In this document: positions 16,989-25,415 of the stretch, one piece after another
Layout: every line of letters starts with the position of its first letter
Numbering within the stretch: the stretch's first letter is position 1
DNA from: a virus
Virus record (IMG/VR): IMGVR_UViG_3300021961_000033
Location: 1-64,000 of that record
DNA length: 64,000 nucleotides
Strand: one strand, 5' to 3'
Program-made: the position numbers and the translations under genes
Notes under the pieces: generated by a model
The model's database searches: none
Told to the model about the DNA's origin: nothing
What the model saw: the letters and a program-made list of their open reading frames with translations, nothing else

Positions 16989-17743
16989 GGCCTATACAGC
17001 ACTTTACTAAGTGTTCCAGTTGTTGTACTGCGAACAAATTGTATAGCACTGTAAACACCATTCCAACTAAAAGCAACATTATCTGACTGTGCAGTGTAGG
17101 TTTGAGTTGTAATAGTAGTAAAGTCGTCTGCTGTAAGTCCACTACCTCCTGGACTTAAACTGCCTTTGACTGTTAGTGTGCCTGTAAATGCACTTGAAAA
17201 ATAAACTTGTGCGGTGTGTAACGCATTGTTCGAATTAACATATGGATCAATATAAATGATACTTCCATTATCGCCAGCACCAAAATCTTCTAGAGTACTA
17301 GCAGCAAATGTTGGATAAACGCCTTCTATAAGCTCAAGCACACCACCTGCACCATAGTTGTCATCACTATAACCAATTTGTGTTCTGCCTTCGCCGTTAA
17401 CAACTTTAAAAGCATATGTATAATATTTGCCGTCTAGGTTGTACATGTCAACATCTCTGAGTGTAAACTCTGCTGTACCAGCGGCTGGGTTTATACTTGT
17501 AACACTTCTTTGTAGGAGTGTTTTGTTTGTCTCTTTGTCTATCATAACAAAGGTAACAGTTTTATCAGTTAGGCTGACCTTCTTCTGATCCCTGTTAACA
17601 AAGTTTACTCTAACAGGATTATCGATCCCTCTGTAGACTTTGATGTTTGGTGTGTAAAACATACTCATAACATTTCCCACGGTTACATCAGTTGTGGTAA
17701 CCTTAATATTTTGCTCGTATAAGTAACTGGTAATAGTAGTCAT
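16985..17743 (-). CDS. Virion protein, BppU-N-like baseplate/fibre component
   Basis: 252 aa, beta-rich. Residues 35-120 (NIKVYRGIDNPVRVNF, DKTVTFVMIDKET, GTAEFTLRDVD) follow the pattern of phage baseplate upper protein N-domains; the C-terminal half (FTGTLTVKGSLSPGG) resembles a small jelly-roll or sandwich. A perfect late box TATAAATA precedes the ATG by 8 nt, supporting late expression. Exact role unknown. It is a virion-type gene at the head of a replication operon, which is unusual. Confidence 0.65.
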   Translation of the reverse strand: MTTITSYLYEQNIKVTTTDVTVGNVMSMFYTPNIKVYRGIDNPVRVNFVNRDQKKVSLTDKTVTFVMIDKETNKTLLQRSVTSINPAAGTAEFTLRDVDMYNLDGKYYTYAFKVVNGEGRTQIGYSDDNYGAGGVLELIEGVYPTFAASTLEDFGAGDNGSIIYIDPYVNSNNALHTAQVYFSSAFTGTLTVKGSLSPGGSGLTADDFTTITTQTYTAQSDNVAFSWNGVYSAIQFVRSTTTGTLSKVLYRP

Positions 17744-17751
17744 ATCACTAC

Positions 17752-17759
17752 TATTTATA
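17752..17759 (-). promoter_or_regulatory. T4-late promoter box, perfect match
   Basis: TATAAATA on the minus strand, 8 nt before ATG 17743. No SD lies between, so a leaderless message is possible. Confidence 0.6.
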
Positions 17760-17768
17760 GTTTTTATA

Positions 17769-18143
17769 ATGGCAAGAATCAGCGACGAAATAAAAGAAAA
17801 ATATCCGTTTTTAAGCCTTGTTAGTTATGGTGGTGATGAGTATCTAGGAATAATACAAAATTCCGATGATACTGTTTGTAGCATTTACAATTATGAAGCA
17901 CTAAAGACTGAGGACGATAGACAAGAATTTTTGGAATTAGGTGAAACCTGGTGGTGGGAAAGTAACCAAAAAATTCCTATCAACTTATTTCTAAAAGGTG
18001 ATTGGGCAAAGTTCACTTATAGTTTAATTACTCTTAATATTAAAGATGTAGAAATAATATTTGGACCAAGTGTTAACATACTAGAGATGGCCAAAAGTCG
18101 CAGTAAGCGAAAAAATATTACACTAGTTAAGCGAGTCAAGTAA
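17769..18143 (+). CDS. Conserved marine T4-like phage protein, 124 aa
   Basis: 124 aa beginning MARISDEIKEKYPFLSLVSYGGDEY, with ELGETWWWESNQKIPINLF mid-protein. I associate this sequence with conserved hypothetical proteins of marine T4-like phages; function unknown. Beta-rich with a basic C-terminus. Plus-strand gene inside a minus-strand region, convergent with the mini-DnaE gene (21-nt overlap). Confidence 0.78.
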   Translation: MARISDEIKEKYPFLSLVSYGGDEYLGIIQNSDDTVCSIYNYEALKTEDDRQEFLELGETWWWESNQKIPINLFLKGDWAKFTYSLITLNIKDVEIIFGPSVNILEMAKSRSKRKNITLVKRVK

Positions 18144-18686
18144 ATTCATGTGCACGACTACAAGATGTGCATAACTTACACTGTGTGATTTCTTAAAAAA
18201 GTATTTGTCGTTTTCAGGTCGCTGCCAGACAGTTTTGGCAATTTCCGCCCAGGGTTTGTTACGCAAGTGTGCTTTACCTGGCCGCATCACTGCTAAAAAC
18301 ATAGCCATCCTGGGTATACTGTCTGGCTTCATTTGTTTAATTAAATCATAATGATTACCAATGTGTACAATTTGTTCACAAAACTCCCTATCTTCCCAGA
18401 GTCTATTCCACCGAGGTTCTGTAGTCATTAATTCTACTAAATGTACTTCGTCTCTTACCTGATCATATACGCTTACATTGAGCAAATCTAATTTAAAGTA
18501 ACCCAGTTGTTCCGCTTGCTTGTGATCAAAGGTACTCATACCATCACCTGCACTGGGTATGTCAGTAAAGTATACACCAGTGTTATGCTGCCTGCCAGTC
18601 TCTAATCTTGCAGGTGTATGCTCTATAAACTTTAAAATATCAGATCTATTTTTAAAGTCTATATCAATATCAGGCAAGTCAATCAT
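18123..18686 (-). CDS. Mini DnaE-like palm protein
   Basis: 187 aa. Shows an abbreviated DnaE order: LPDIDIDF (4-11), HNTGVYFTD (34-42, like HAAGV), GYFKLDLLNVSVYD (62-75, third Asp D67), MAMFLAVMRPG (127-137, like ALxRPG) and FFKKSHSVSYAHLV (163-176, like FNKSHAxAY). Fingers, PHP and OB parts are missing. All three catalytic Asp are present. It could be a degenerate polymerase, a regulator, or half of a split enzyme with the 572-aa relative. Overlaps its upstream gene by 4 nt. Confidence 0.75.
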   Translation of the reverse strand: MIDLPDIDIDFKNRSDILKFIEHTPARLETGRQHNTGVYFTDIPSAGDGMSTFDHKQAEQLGYFKLDLLNVSVYDQVRDEVHLVELMTTEPRWNRLWEDREFCEQIVHIGNHYDLIKQMKPDSIPRMAMFLAVMRPGKAHLRNKPWAEIAKTVWQRPENDKYFFKKSHSVSYAHLVVVHMNLLDSLN

Positions 18687-19726
18687 GTGCTTATATACCT
18701 ATCAATAAAGGGTTTTACGCAACGTTCCACACTTAATAATGGATTATGGAAATTTTCATAATTTAATTCTAACATATTATGTGCTTCAGAACTATCAAAT
18801 ATGCTACTGTTATTAGAAATATATTCACAACATTTACTAATTTTTTCTATTCTAAGGATATGATCTTCGATACTGTCAAAGTCATTCATAGAATCTGGAC
18901 ATAGTTCTATAATGCTCCTTAATCCTACTTCACGCATTACTTCATAACTACCTGCACCTGCAAATATAATCCAGTGTGTTTTTGCTTTTACACATTTCCA
19001 TGTTTTTTCAGTAATAAATATTTCCCAGTTATAAAAGGTAGTTTCTGGATAAACCATACAACGACTTGTAAAATACTCTGGCAAAGGTTCATAACTTAAT
19101 CTGGTTTGACCAAATTTTCCAAAACTTATTATATTCGTACTAATATGATTGGTAGGTGAATTATCTATGTCATATAAATTGTTACAATAATTTGCAAAGA
19201 TATTATCAGCATTATTATAATATCCAGTTAGATTTGTTTTGATTGTTGACTGACTATTGTTAATTACTAAATCCATATATTTGCTAACTTGATCTAAAAA
19301 ATAATGTCGTACACTTCTGTTTTCGCCATTTATAAAAGTTAAATTTTTATCGCGATGTTGTTTTTTAAATAACAAACTAGTAAAATAAAAAGGACTTGTA
19401 TAAAAAATATTGGAAAGATTAGTACTTCCAGCCATACTAATAGTTCTATCAAATAAGGGATGCTTTTTATGCAGATAACTCCCATATAGTAAATCTGCTT
19501 TTTGTTCGTCTACTAGACGTTTTGCTTTTCCTAAGACAGATAAATGCTCATTTCCATTTTCAACAAAGTAATGATCATAGCCAGGGGGATAATCATCTGT
19601 AACATGATCTATTAGATAAAACTTTTTATCTGTATCAATATTGATATTATTTGCTTTTGCATATGCTGATAAAATGTCAAAAAATTGCATTGTAAAGCAA
19701 TCTTCTATAGTACCCGACACAAACAT
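18683..19726 (-). CDS. Glycosyltransferase, fucosyltransferase-like C-terminus
   Basis: 347 aa. The segment VYPETTFYNWEIFITEKTWKC (about 229-249) followed by HWIIFAGAGSYEVMREVGLRS matches the donor-binding region of fucosyltransferase-like phage glycosyltransferases (SEKTFK..PF...G....L...GF). The N-terminal acceptor domain is not recognised. It lies between a DnaE-like gene and a Zn-finger gene, far from the main glycan island. Related in its C-terminus to the protein at 31818. Confidence 0.65.
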   Translation of the reverse strand: MFVSGTIEDCFTMQFFDILSAYAKANNINIDTDKKFYLIDHVTDDYPPGYDHYFVENGNEHLSVLGKAKRLVDEQKADLLYGSYLHKKHPLFDRTISMAGSTNLSNIFYTSPFYFTSLLFKKQHRDKNLTFINGENRSVRHYFLDQVSKYMDLVINNSQSTIKTNLTGYYNNADNIFANYCNNLYDIDNSPTNHISTNIISFGKFGQTRLSYEPLPEYFTSRCMVYPETTFYNWEIFITEKTWKCVKAKTHWIIFAGAGSYEVMREVGLRSIIELCPDSMNDFDSIEDHILRIEKISKCCEYISNNSSIFDSSEAHNMLELNYENFHNPLLSVERCVKPFIDRYIST

Positions 19727-20463
19727 TATATTTTTGCCTCACTTAGTATATGCTTTACCCATTCAGTATCAGCAACATAGTCCACAAACTTGCGTTTCCA
19801 AAAGTCTGGATCAATATAGGGAAACGCTATCTCAATTTGTTCAGTACTCAACTTGTCCAGCATTTCAATACCAGTACTACTGTTAAACACAACCCAACTG
19901 CTGATGCGTCCCTTGGTAATATCACTTACAATACGATTTTTACTAGCATATAGGAAATAATGATTGTATACACTTTCCTTTTCAGCCGCCCAATCTGCCA
20001 TGGTTTCCAGACTACGCTCCAGTGCATCCTGTACACTCTCTCGTTTTAGATGCATAAACAAGAAGTCCTGGTATACACTGTCCTTGGTCCAGTTATCCAG
20101 CTTCTTGTTTTCCTTAATTACATAGTCTATAAAGCCACTGATGTTTATTGCACGAATGCTCTGACAATGTCTGCCAAACTTCACGAAAGCATTATAGTAT
20201 GGCGATTCACTGAAGTCAGCATATGTTTTTAGTTTAGCACTGCCCTGTGTGAGCTCATAGAAACGCAAATAAGCCTGCATACCAATCTGTACACCAGGTT
20301 CGCGCTCCTGTTGTGCTCTACGTTTAGGCTCACATAGATGCGCTGCTAGAGTGCTTTCTTTACGATACGATCTGCCACAATACTTACATGTATAATCTTT
20401 AGGTTCCATACTATAATTAATTATAGCATCTTTTATAACACTTGTAAAGTCATTCATTTGCAT
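19726..20463 (-). CDS. C2H2 zinc-finger phage protein
   Basis: 245 aa. A C2H2-like finger sits at residues 25-44 (CKYCGRSYRKESTLAAHLC), the last ligand being Cys or a nearby His. The remainder (SAKLKTYADF, PYYNAFVKFGRHC) is helical and conserved-looking, and I recall similar proteins in marine T4-like phages without assigned function. DNA or RNA binding is plausible. TAATG junction with the upstream gene. Confidence 0.72.
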   Translation of the reverse strand: MQMNDFTSVIKDAIINYSMEPKDYTCKYCGRSYRKESTLAAHLCEPKRRAQQEREPGVQIGMQAYLRFYELTQGSAKLKTYADFSESPYYNAFVKFGRHCQSIRAINISGFIDYVIKENKKLDNWTKDSVYQDFLFMHLKRESVQDALERSLETMADWAAEKESVYNHYFLYASKNRIVSDITKGRISSWVVFNSSTGIEMLDKLSTEQIEIAFPYIDPDFWKRKFVDYVADTEWVKHILSEAKI

Positions 20464-21260
20464 TATACGACTTTATTGTTATCCATGGATATATCATATA
20501 CTTTTGTTTTCCATCTAGTGTAATAATATCGGATTTTTTCTGTATCAAAATCATCCAACTTCAGAGCATTATAAAGGGATTTTAGTTCAGTTAAAGTTTT
20601 TTCTACATTTGAAAACCATTGCACATCCCATATATGATCCATATGAACATCTTGTAAAAATGTATCGTTATAATGTTTTCTGTTTGTTATTGCATTATAA
20701 AATGTGGGAAAGTCATTTAGTATTTCCTGTTGAATTTCCTTTGGGAAATCGGAAAATTTTTTAGGTACTACCCTGGGCCAATTGTCACCTTTTATTTCAT
20801 TATATCCTTTTTTAATATTAAAAATTTCGTAATTTCGGCTTGCTGTAAAATTAAAACTATTCTGCAACCCAATTATTTGGCTGTTAGGAAAAATACCAAG
20901 GACATTTTTTAATTGTGCATATGTATGGCAAACAATTGGCATATATATACCACTTTGAAATAATTCTACTAATTTTTCATTATAAATTGCAGTACGATAA
21001 AAAGCAGGACTAAACCCTTTAAATGCATCTAATCCATAAAGTTGTACACAACCTAAATCTAAATCTGACCAATTATTGCTTATTTCATATTGATCTATTC
21101 GTGTTTTTATAAGATTAAACTTGCTAAGACTGTCTAGCGGCGCATCAATATCTTGTATACAAAAGTTTTTGCTTATTCCTAGACAGTTTAAGACAGTCTT
21201 TCCGCCGGCGCCCGGAGGATAGTAAGCAATTACAACTTTATCTGTGTTAAAGTCTATCAT
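20463..21260 (-). CDS. Hypothetical P-loop-like protein
   Basis: 265 aa. N-terminus KVVIAYYPPGAGGKTVLNCLG (about 8-28) is the best P-loop candidate of the three related accessory proteins: GAGGKT fits GxxGK[ST]. The rest is Tyr/Asn-rich and unrecognised. Could be a sulfotransferase- or kinase-type protein; evidence is limited to the loop. Overlaps gp62 stop by 4 nt. Confidence 0.65.
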   Translation of the reverse strand: MIDFNTDKVVIAYYPPGAGGKTVLNCLGISKNFCIQDIDAPLDSLSKFNLIKTRIDQYEISNNWSDLDLGCVQLYGLDAFKGFSPAFYRTAIYNEKLVELFQSGIYMPIVCHTYAQLKNVLGIFPNSQIIGLQNSFNFTASRNYEIFNIKKGYNEIKGDNWPRVVPKKFSDFPKEIQQEILNDFPTFYNAITNRKHYNDTFLQDVHMDHIWDVQWFSNVEKTLTELKSLYNALKLDDFDTEKIRYYYTRWKTKVYDISMDNNKVV

Positions 21261-21691
21261 TGTCCACTAGCCTCAGCCAGTTGTTTTAATTCAGATGCTG
21301 TAGTAATACTGGCTAGTAAGTCTAGTTCATCCTCTTTGTAATTAGGATATAACTCTGCGAGTCTTTTGCGTATGTCCGTATTACTGGACTTTTTCTTTTT
21401 GTTGCCTATCCACTGATGGAACTGATTGCCCATGCCTGGGCTCACGGTACATAACAGTTGCCATACAAGTTTAGGATGCTTACTGAGTGCAAAATAGTTT
21501 ACATTCACACGCTGATTGGTAGCCATGAGATAATAAGCATGCAACTCTGCACTACCTTTCACAATACTCATATATCTGTTTAGTAGAAATGGAGCAATCT
21601 TCTTTTGCTGTTCAGGTGTGCAACGATCCCAGAACTTCATATCCTTTTTATCAAGAGCACCCAATACCTGATTAAGAGGCAGTTCAGTCAA
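21257..21691 (-). CDS. 62: Clamp-loader small subunit gp62
   Basis: 144 aa from a TTG with SD AAAGGAG six nt upstream. Features I associate with marine T4-like gp62: MTELPLNQVLGALDKKD, ALSKHPKLVWQLL, SPGMGNQFHQWI, KKKKSS and YPNYKEDELDLLA. With gp44 it loads the sliding clamp gp45 on DNA. T4 gp62 is 187 aa. Neither gp44 nor gp45 lies next to it here, unlike in T4. Confidence 0.8.
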   Translation of the reverse strand: MTELPLNQVLGALDKKDMKFWDRCTPEQQKKIAPFLLNRYMSIVKGSAELHAYYLMATNQRVNVNYFALSKHPKLVWQLLCTVSPGMGNQFHQWIGNKKKKSSNTDIRKRLAELYPNYKEDELDLLASITTASELKQLAEASGQ

Positions 21692-21953
21692 ATCTTACTC
21701 CTTTACTAGTAATATGTTCTGCTAGAGCCATGTAAAACATATTGCTGTCGTTTAGAGTTTCAAAATGAATCCACATCATACCCTTGCCCTGTGAACTGCG
21801 ATGTATATGTCTAGTTGCTTGAATATCTCTACTCGCAAAAAAATCATTAACCTTACGCTGTACTTCTGCAATAGCATCTCTGTGACTTCTGCTTTGCGGA
21901 TCCACCATATAATAATATACTCTATAATCTTCTCTTACGATAATTTTAGGCAT
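21684..21953 (-). CDS. Small hypothetical protein
   Basis: 89 aa beginning MPKIIVREDYRVYYYMVDP. Mixed alpha/beta with a basic centre (residues 35-55, HIHRSSQGKG). It overlaps gp62 and the Smr-like gene by 8 nt each. In T4 regA lies next to gp62, but I see no RegA signature here. Function unknown. Confidence 0.7.
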   Translation of the reverse strand: MPKIIVREDYRVYYYMVDPQSRSHRDAIAEVQRKVNDFFASRDIQATRHIHRSSQGKGMMWIHFETLNDSNMFYMALAEHITSKGVRFD

Positions 21954-22173
21954 TCTTCTTTAACCAAACACGAAAACTTCCACCATCTTTGTTTAACTCA
22001 ACTTCGCGAATTTTAGGATGGTTTCTTGCCCATGTTGGAAACTCATGCAGCATAAGTCCTTTACCTGTAATTACCTTCATGGACTTAACACCACGCCAAA
22101 AGGCCTGGTCTACTTCATTATTAAAATAAATCCAGCCTTCGTGTATTGTCATACCATGAAGATCTAAACTCAT
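21946..22173 (-). CDS. Smr-domain-like small protein
   Basis: 75 aa. Starts with LDLHGMTIHEG (3-13) and continues MKVITGKGLMLHEFPTWARNHP and SFRVWLKK, matching the Smr (small MutS-related) domain: DLHG motif, then the glycine-rich TGKG loop. Smr domains act as nicking nucleases or RNA cleavers in other systems. It is single-domain and embedded between replication genes, so a DNA repair or RNA-processing job is inference. Confidence 0.75.
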   Translation of the reverse strand: MSLDLHGMTIHEGWIYFNNEVDQAFWRGVKSMKVITGKGLMLHEFPTWARNHPKIREVELNKDGGSFRVWLKKNA

Positions 22174-22670
22174 AACACCTTACTAATGTCTATTATTTCG
22201 TTCTGCTTGTTAATTTCTTTAGCACAATAGACACACCTTGGCTTGGGTCCAGTTTCAATAGGAATAGCTAGTATTTGGCCCTGTTTAATTTTAGGGAAAA
22301 ACCACTTAACATCAGTATACAAATCTACAATGTCAATAGGAAGATAGTCTGCTAAAAACCCGCTAATAGGATTAAAACTAAATGCTTTAAATCCTCTGTC
22401 ATTAAGGCTACTCAGGTTACACATTTCCAGGTCGCCATGCTCAGGTTCGCCAATTAGAATCTTCCAGTCCACTGGCATCTTAATAATATTTCCAGCTATC
22501 CGTAATACAAGTGCTGGCGCATTAAAACTTTCTAGAAATATAAGAGGAATAAAAAAGTAGTCTGGATTTACTGGATCTGAATTATCCAGTACAGCAAAAC
22601 GCAAATCATCTACCTCATCAGGTAGTTCATTCATTTCAAATGCTGCATCTTCAAGTGTTAATATTCTCAC
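22170..22670 (-). CDS. Conserved phage protein, 166 aa
   Basis: Starts at GTG 22670 in a GTGA overlap with the upstream gene; AAAGGG lies 7 nt before. MRILTLEDAAFEMNELP, then PLIFLESFNAPALVL, SLNDRGFKAFSFNP and a C-terminal CVYCAKE. I recall this as a conserved hypothetical of marine phages. The two Cys near residue 148 may bind metal. No function known. Confidence 0.75.
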   Translation of the reverse strand: MRILTLEDAAFEMNELPDEVDDLRFAVLDNSDPVNPDYFFIPLIFLESFNAPALVLRIAGNIIKMPVDWKILIGEPEHGDLEMCNLSSLNDRGFKAFSFNPISGFLADYLPIDIVDLYTDVKWFFPKIKQGQILAIPIETGPKPRCVYCAKEINKQNEIIDISKVL

Positions 22671-23293
22671 CAATCTACCCTTTCATTTAATTTTGTTTTT
22701 ATATAATTGTCTAAATAATGCTTTAAAATTGTATATGACTCTGGCGCATAATGCCTAATACAAGGTTCCAAATTAGCGTCATTATCAAAACTCTCACCGC
22801 CATTGTCATACATATATTGATTGCCGCAAAACTCAAACAGTGGAACAATCCTTGGATTTTCCTGTATCCATTTAAGTTTTTCAAATGCTTTAAATCCGGT
22901 AATATGCACATTTTCAAACTTATTACACTGATCCCAGATCAAATATTTTATACCTTGTTGATCCAACCAACTAGCAAACATTATAATATTCATAAAAAGA
23001 TAGTCCCAGGATCTATAACAACTATCAGATAGTTGACCCTCTATTTTATAATGTTCAAACGGAGCAAGATCATATGCTCCTTCTATAGGTTGATCAACTA
23101 CTACTTTGCTTACTTCAAATCTAGTGCAAACTGTAATAGGTATAAAAACATAGACGGGTTTTCCGTTTACTGCTATCCATTCCATAGTAGTTCTTATACT
23201 TCTATAAAAACTGCCACCACCCCTACTAAGATTTACACCTGGGAAATCCTTCCATGCCGCGCCATAACTACACCCATTTAAAAATAAAGTCAT
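22667..23293 (-). CDS. SGNH-like protein
   Basis: 208 aa. Starts LFLNGCSYGAAWKDFPG (block I, Ser in GCS), LSRGGGSFYRSI (block II) and YVFIPITVCTRFE mid-protein. C-terminal catalytic His not evident to me. Probably a divergent or inactive SGNH family member. Overlaps UvsW stop by 4 nt. Confidence 0.65.
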   Translation of the reverse strand: MTLFLNGCSYGAAWKDFPGVNLSRGGGSFYRSIRTTMEWIAVNGKPVYVFIPITVCTRFEVSKVVVDQPIEGAYDLAPFEHYKIEGQLSDSCYRSWDYLFMNIIMFASWLDQQGIKYLIWDQCNKFENVHITGFKAFEKLKWIQENPRIVPLFEFCGNQYMYDNGGESFDNDANLEPCIRHYAPESYTILKHYLDNYIKTKLNERVDW

Positions 23294-24747
23294 TTCCAGT
23301 CTACTTTCTGTACGTTAAATGGGTATTTTGCTTCAGTATAAAATGCTTTTCTTTTTGTTAGATGTCGTTTTGCAAATCTACAAGTACTTGTAATGTCCCA
23401 GATTTGAACAAAGTCCTTGTCTTCTGCTTTACGAATACCTCGCCCTATAGATTGTATAACTCTAACGAAGCTCTTACCAGGCTCCAAAAGTACGAGATTG
23501 AAAATGCGAGGGATATTAATACCCACAGCGGCAACACCATAAGTGGCCACAATAACCTTATCGCTAGAATCTGCGACTTCGTCATATTCTTGTTTACGAG
23601 CTTGTGCCTTCGTGCCACCGCTGACAAAAACGGCGCCCGGAATCCTCTGGGTAATTTTTGTTCCTGCATTTATCCTATCCACTAATACTAGGGTATTCCC
23701 TGTAAGTCTAATTTGTTCAATTACACCAGCAATGTAATCTATTCTATCTTCCTGCTCTAGTAGGTATTTTAGTTCACTCTGATAGTTTGTGTACTCTTTT
23801 AAGTCTATTAATTGTAACACATTCACTTCGCAATTTGCAAGTACTCCTTTTTCCTGTAAATCAGCAGCACTAATGTGATTAATAACTGGACCTAAACTGC
23901 ACACCAAACTGATCTTTTCAAAGTCTTCCTTGGGTACTGTTCCAGTTAATCCCCAGCGTATGGGTATCTGGCTCATTACGCCAGTGAGTAATGTCTTTAG
24001 TGCATCTGCTTTAGCCATATGCACCTCATCTACCATGATGCACACGACGCCCTCTAGAAACTCTTGTATAGTTATAGGAGCAACCTGGTTCTTTGTATTC
24101 TTAAGAAGTATGTTTAGGCTTTGCCAGGTACAGATGGTATGTGTATGCCCAAACTCTTTACGGTCTCCATAAAACACGCCCACATCTAACCCCATGTTGA
24201 TGTAGTCTGCTTCTGTTTGTGTCACCAAACTCTTGTTGGGCACAATAACAATAGTGCGTCCATGTGCTTCGCATCTGTGACTTAGCACTGCGGTTATAAG
24301 TGTTTTGCCAGCACCAGTTGCTACTTCTTGTAGGCTTTGTGGGTTAGTTAAAAAGTTATTAATAACTTCTACTTGATAGTCTCTGAGTATGATTGGCTGC
24401 CCTGCTGCTGGATGCTTGTCAGGCCATACTTTGTCAGCATAACTATTCTCATCCACTGGCTCCAGCGGATAATCCATCTGATAGTCTCTGACGTCATTAA
24501 GTGTAACATCATAACCGTCACTGCTAAGGATGGGAAGTATCTCAGGCAGCAAGTTAATATAGGTACTGCCGCCTAACTGGAAGAAAGCCATCTTGCCGTC
24601 CCAGCGTCCAAGTCTTACTGCTGGCATGTAACGAGCACCAGGTATCTCATACTTAAATTTATTACTCAACTTGCGGCGAGTATCCAAATCTAAGCCTTCT
24701 ATCTTAACATTAACTTCGTCTTTAACGTGTAATACGCAAGGCTTCAA
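23290..24747 (-). CDS. uvsW: DNA/RNA helicase UvsW
   Basis: 485 aa from a TTG with GGAGAAG about 7 nt upstream. Superfamily 2 helicase: TGAGKT (144-149, Walker A), DEVH (240-243, motif II), LTGT (268-271, motif III), QSIGRGIR (432-439, motif VI). Length near T4 UvsW (503 aa). It unwinds branched DNA and R-loops during recombination-dependent replication. Start overlaps the upstream SGNH-like gene by 26 nt. Confidence 0.92.
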   Translation of the reverse strand: MKPCVLHVKDEVNVKIEGLDLDTRRKLSNKFKYEIPGARYMPAVRLGRWDGKMAFFQLGGSTYINLLPEILPILSSDGYDVTLNDVRDYQMDYPLEPVDENSYADKVWPDKHPAAGQPIILRDYQVEVINNFLTNPQSLQEVATGAGKTLITAVLSHRCEAHGRTIVIVPNKSLVTQTEADYINMGLDVGVFYGDRKEFGHTHTICTWQSLNILLKNTKNQVAPITIQEFLEGVVCIMVDEVHMAKADALKTLLTGVMSQIPIRWGLTGTVPKEDFEKISLVCSLGPVINHISAADLQEKGVLANCEVNVLQLIDLKEYTNYQSELKYLLEQEDRIDYIAGVIEQIRLTGNTLVLVDRINAGTKITQRIPGAVFVSGGTKAQARKQEYDEVADSSDKVIVATYGVAAVGINIPRIFNLVLLEPGKSFVRVIQSIGRGIRKAEDKDFVQIWDITSTCRFAKRHLTKRKAFYTEAKYPFNVQKVDWK

Positions 24748-25381
24748 CTATCTTCTCCGCTACCTTTTGGTGACCTTCTTCAAGTGGATGACCACCAGGG
24801 CCTTGAGGAGTTCTGTAAGACCATTCCACAAGCCCTTCATATGGCCAACCTATAAAGTTATCGGTATCTATCATTTGAACATAGCCGTCACTATGCTTCA
24901 TATATCGTTTATTGCGGCGTTGATTGTCAAATGCTGATACAAATTTATAGTTTACATTATAACATTTTAAAAAGCTCTGTAAAAGAATAACTTGTCGTAA
25001 CCATCTACGGTATTCATGTTCTTCATTATTATAGGCTGTAATGTATTTTATTAATTGCTTACGGTAGGATAGTTTAGGATCTTGGTCAAACACACGACTG
25101 CTACATGCAGGCCAAATATCATATGCTCCCCATTCATCTGCATACTCGCAACGCCCAGCACTAGACCAGGATACTATAACCAAATCAGGCTTTATTTCGC
25201 CAACAGCCTGCATAGTTTTTTTAACCATAAACTCATTACCTACTCCTGGCCGGCCATCATTAATTAATTTATAATCAATGGCGTCTGCTACAAGTCTAGG
25301 CCAACAGGATTTCTCAGGATCGGTTAGTTCCTGTCCAAATGTAAAACTGTCACCTACCGTGTATAAAAGCATATCACTCAT
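24722..25381 (-). CDS. SGNH hydrolase-like protein
   Basis: 219 aa. Starts LLYTVGDSFTFGQELTDPE (block I, Ser in GDS), NDGRPGVGNEF (block II), LVIVSWSSAGR mid-protein and GGHPLEEGHQKVAEKI at the C-terminus with the His. Strong full-length SGNH pattern, similar to 16329. ATG is 5 nt after a -10 box, no SD. It heads the operon carrying uvsW. Confidence 0.78.
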   Translation of the reverse strand: MSDMLLYTVGDSFTFGQELTDPEKSCWPRLVADAIDYKLINDGRPGVGNEFMVKKTMQAVGEIKPDLVIVSWSSAGRCEYADEWGAYDIWPACSSRVFDQDPKLSYRKQLIKYITAYNNEEHEYRRWLRQVILLQSFLKCYNVNYKFVSAFDNQRRNKRYMKHSDGYVQMIDTDNFIGWPYEGLVEWSYRTPQGPGGHPLEEGHQKVAEKIVEALRITR

Positions 25382-25386
25382 ACTTT

Positions 25387-25415
25387 ATTATAATAAAAGA
25401 GTGGCGGTGTGTCTA
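25387..25415 (-). promoter_or_regulatory. Sigma70-type promoter overlapping a terminator
   Basis: TAGACA, 17 nt, TATAAT on the minus strand, then 5 nt to ATG 25381. The -35 box lies in the hairpin at 25403-25432. No SD; leaderless-type. Confidence 0.6.

Noticed and set aside
21684-21953. Calling the 89-aa gene regA
   Set aside because: Position next to gp62 would fit, but length (T4 RegA is 122 aa) and sequence show no match that I can see.
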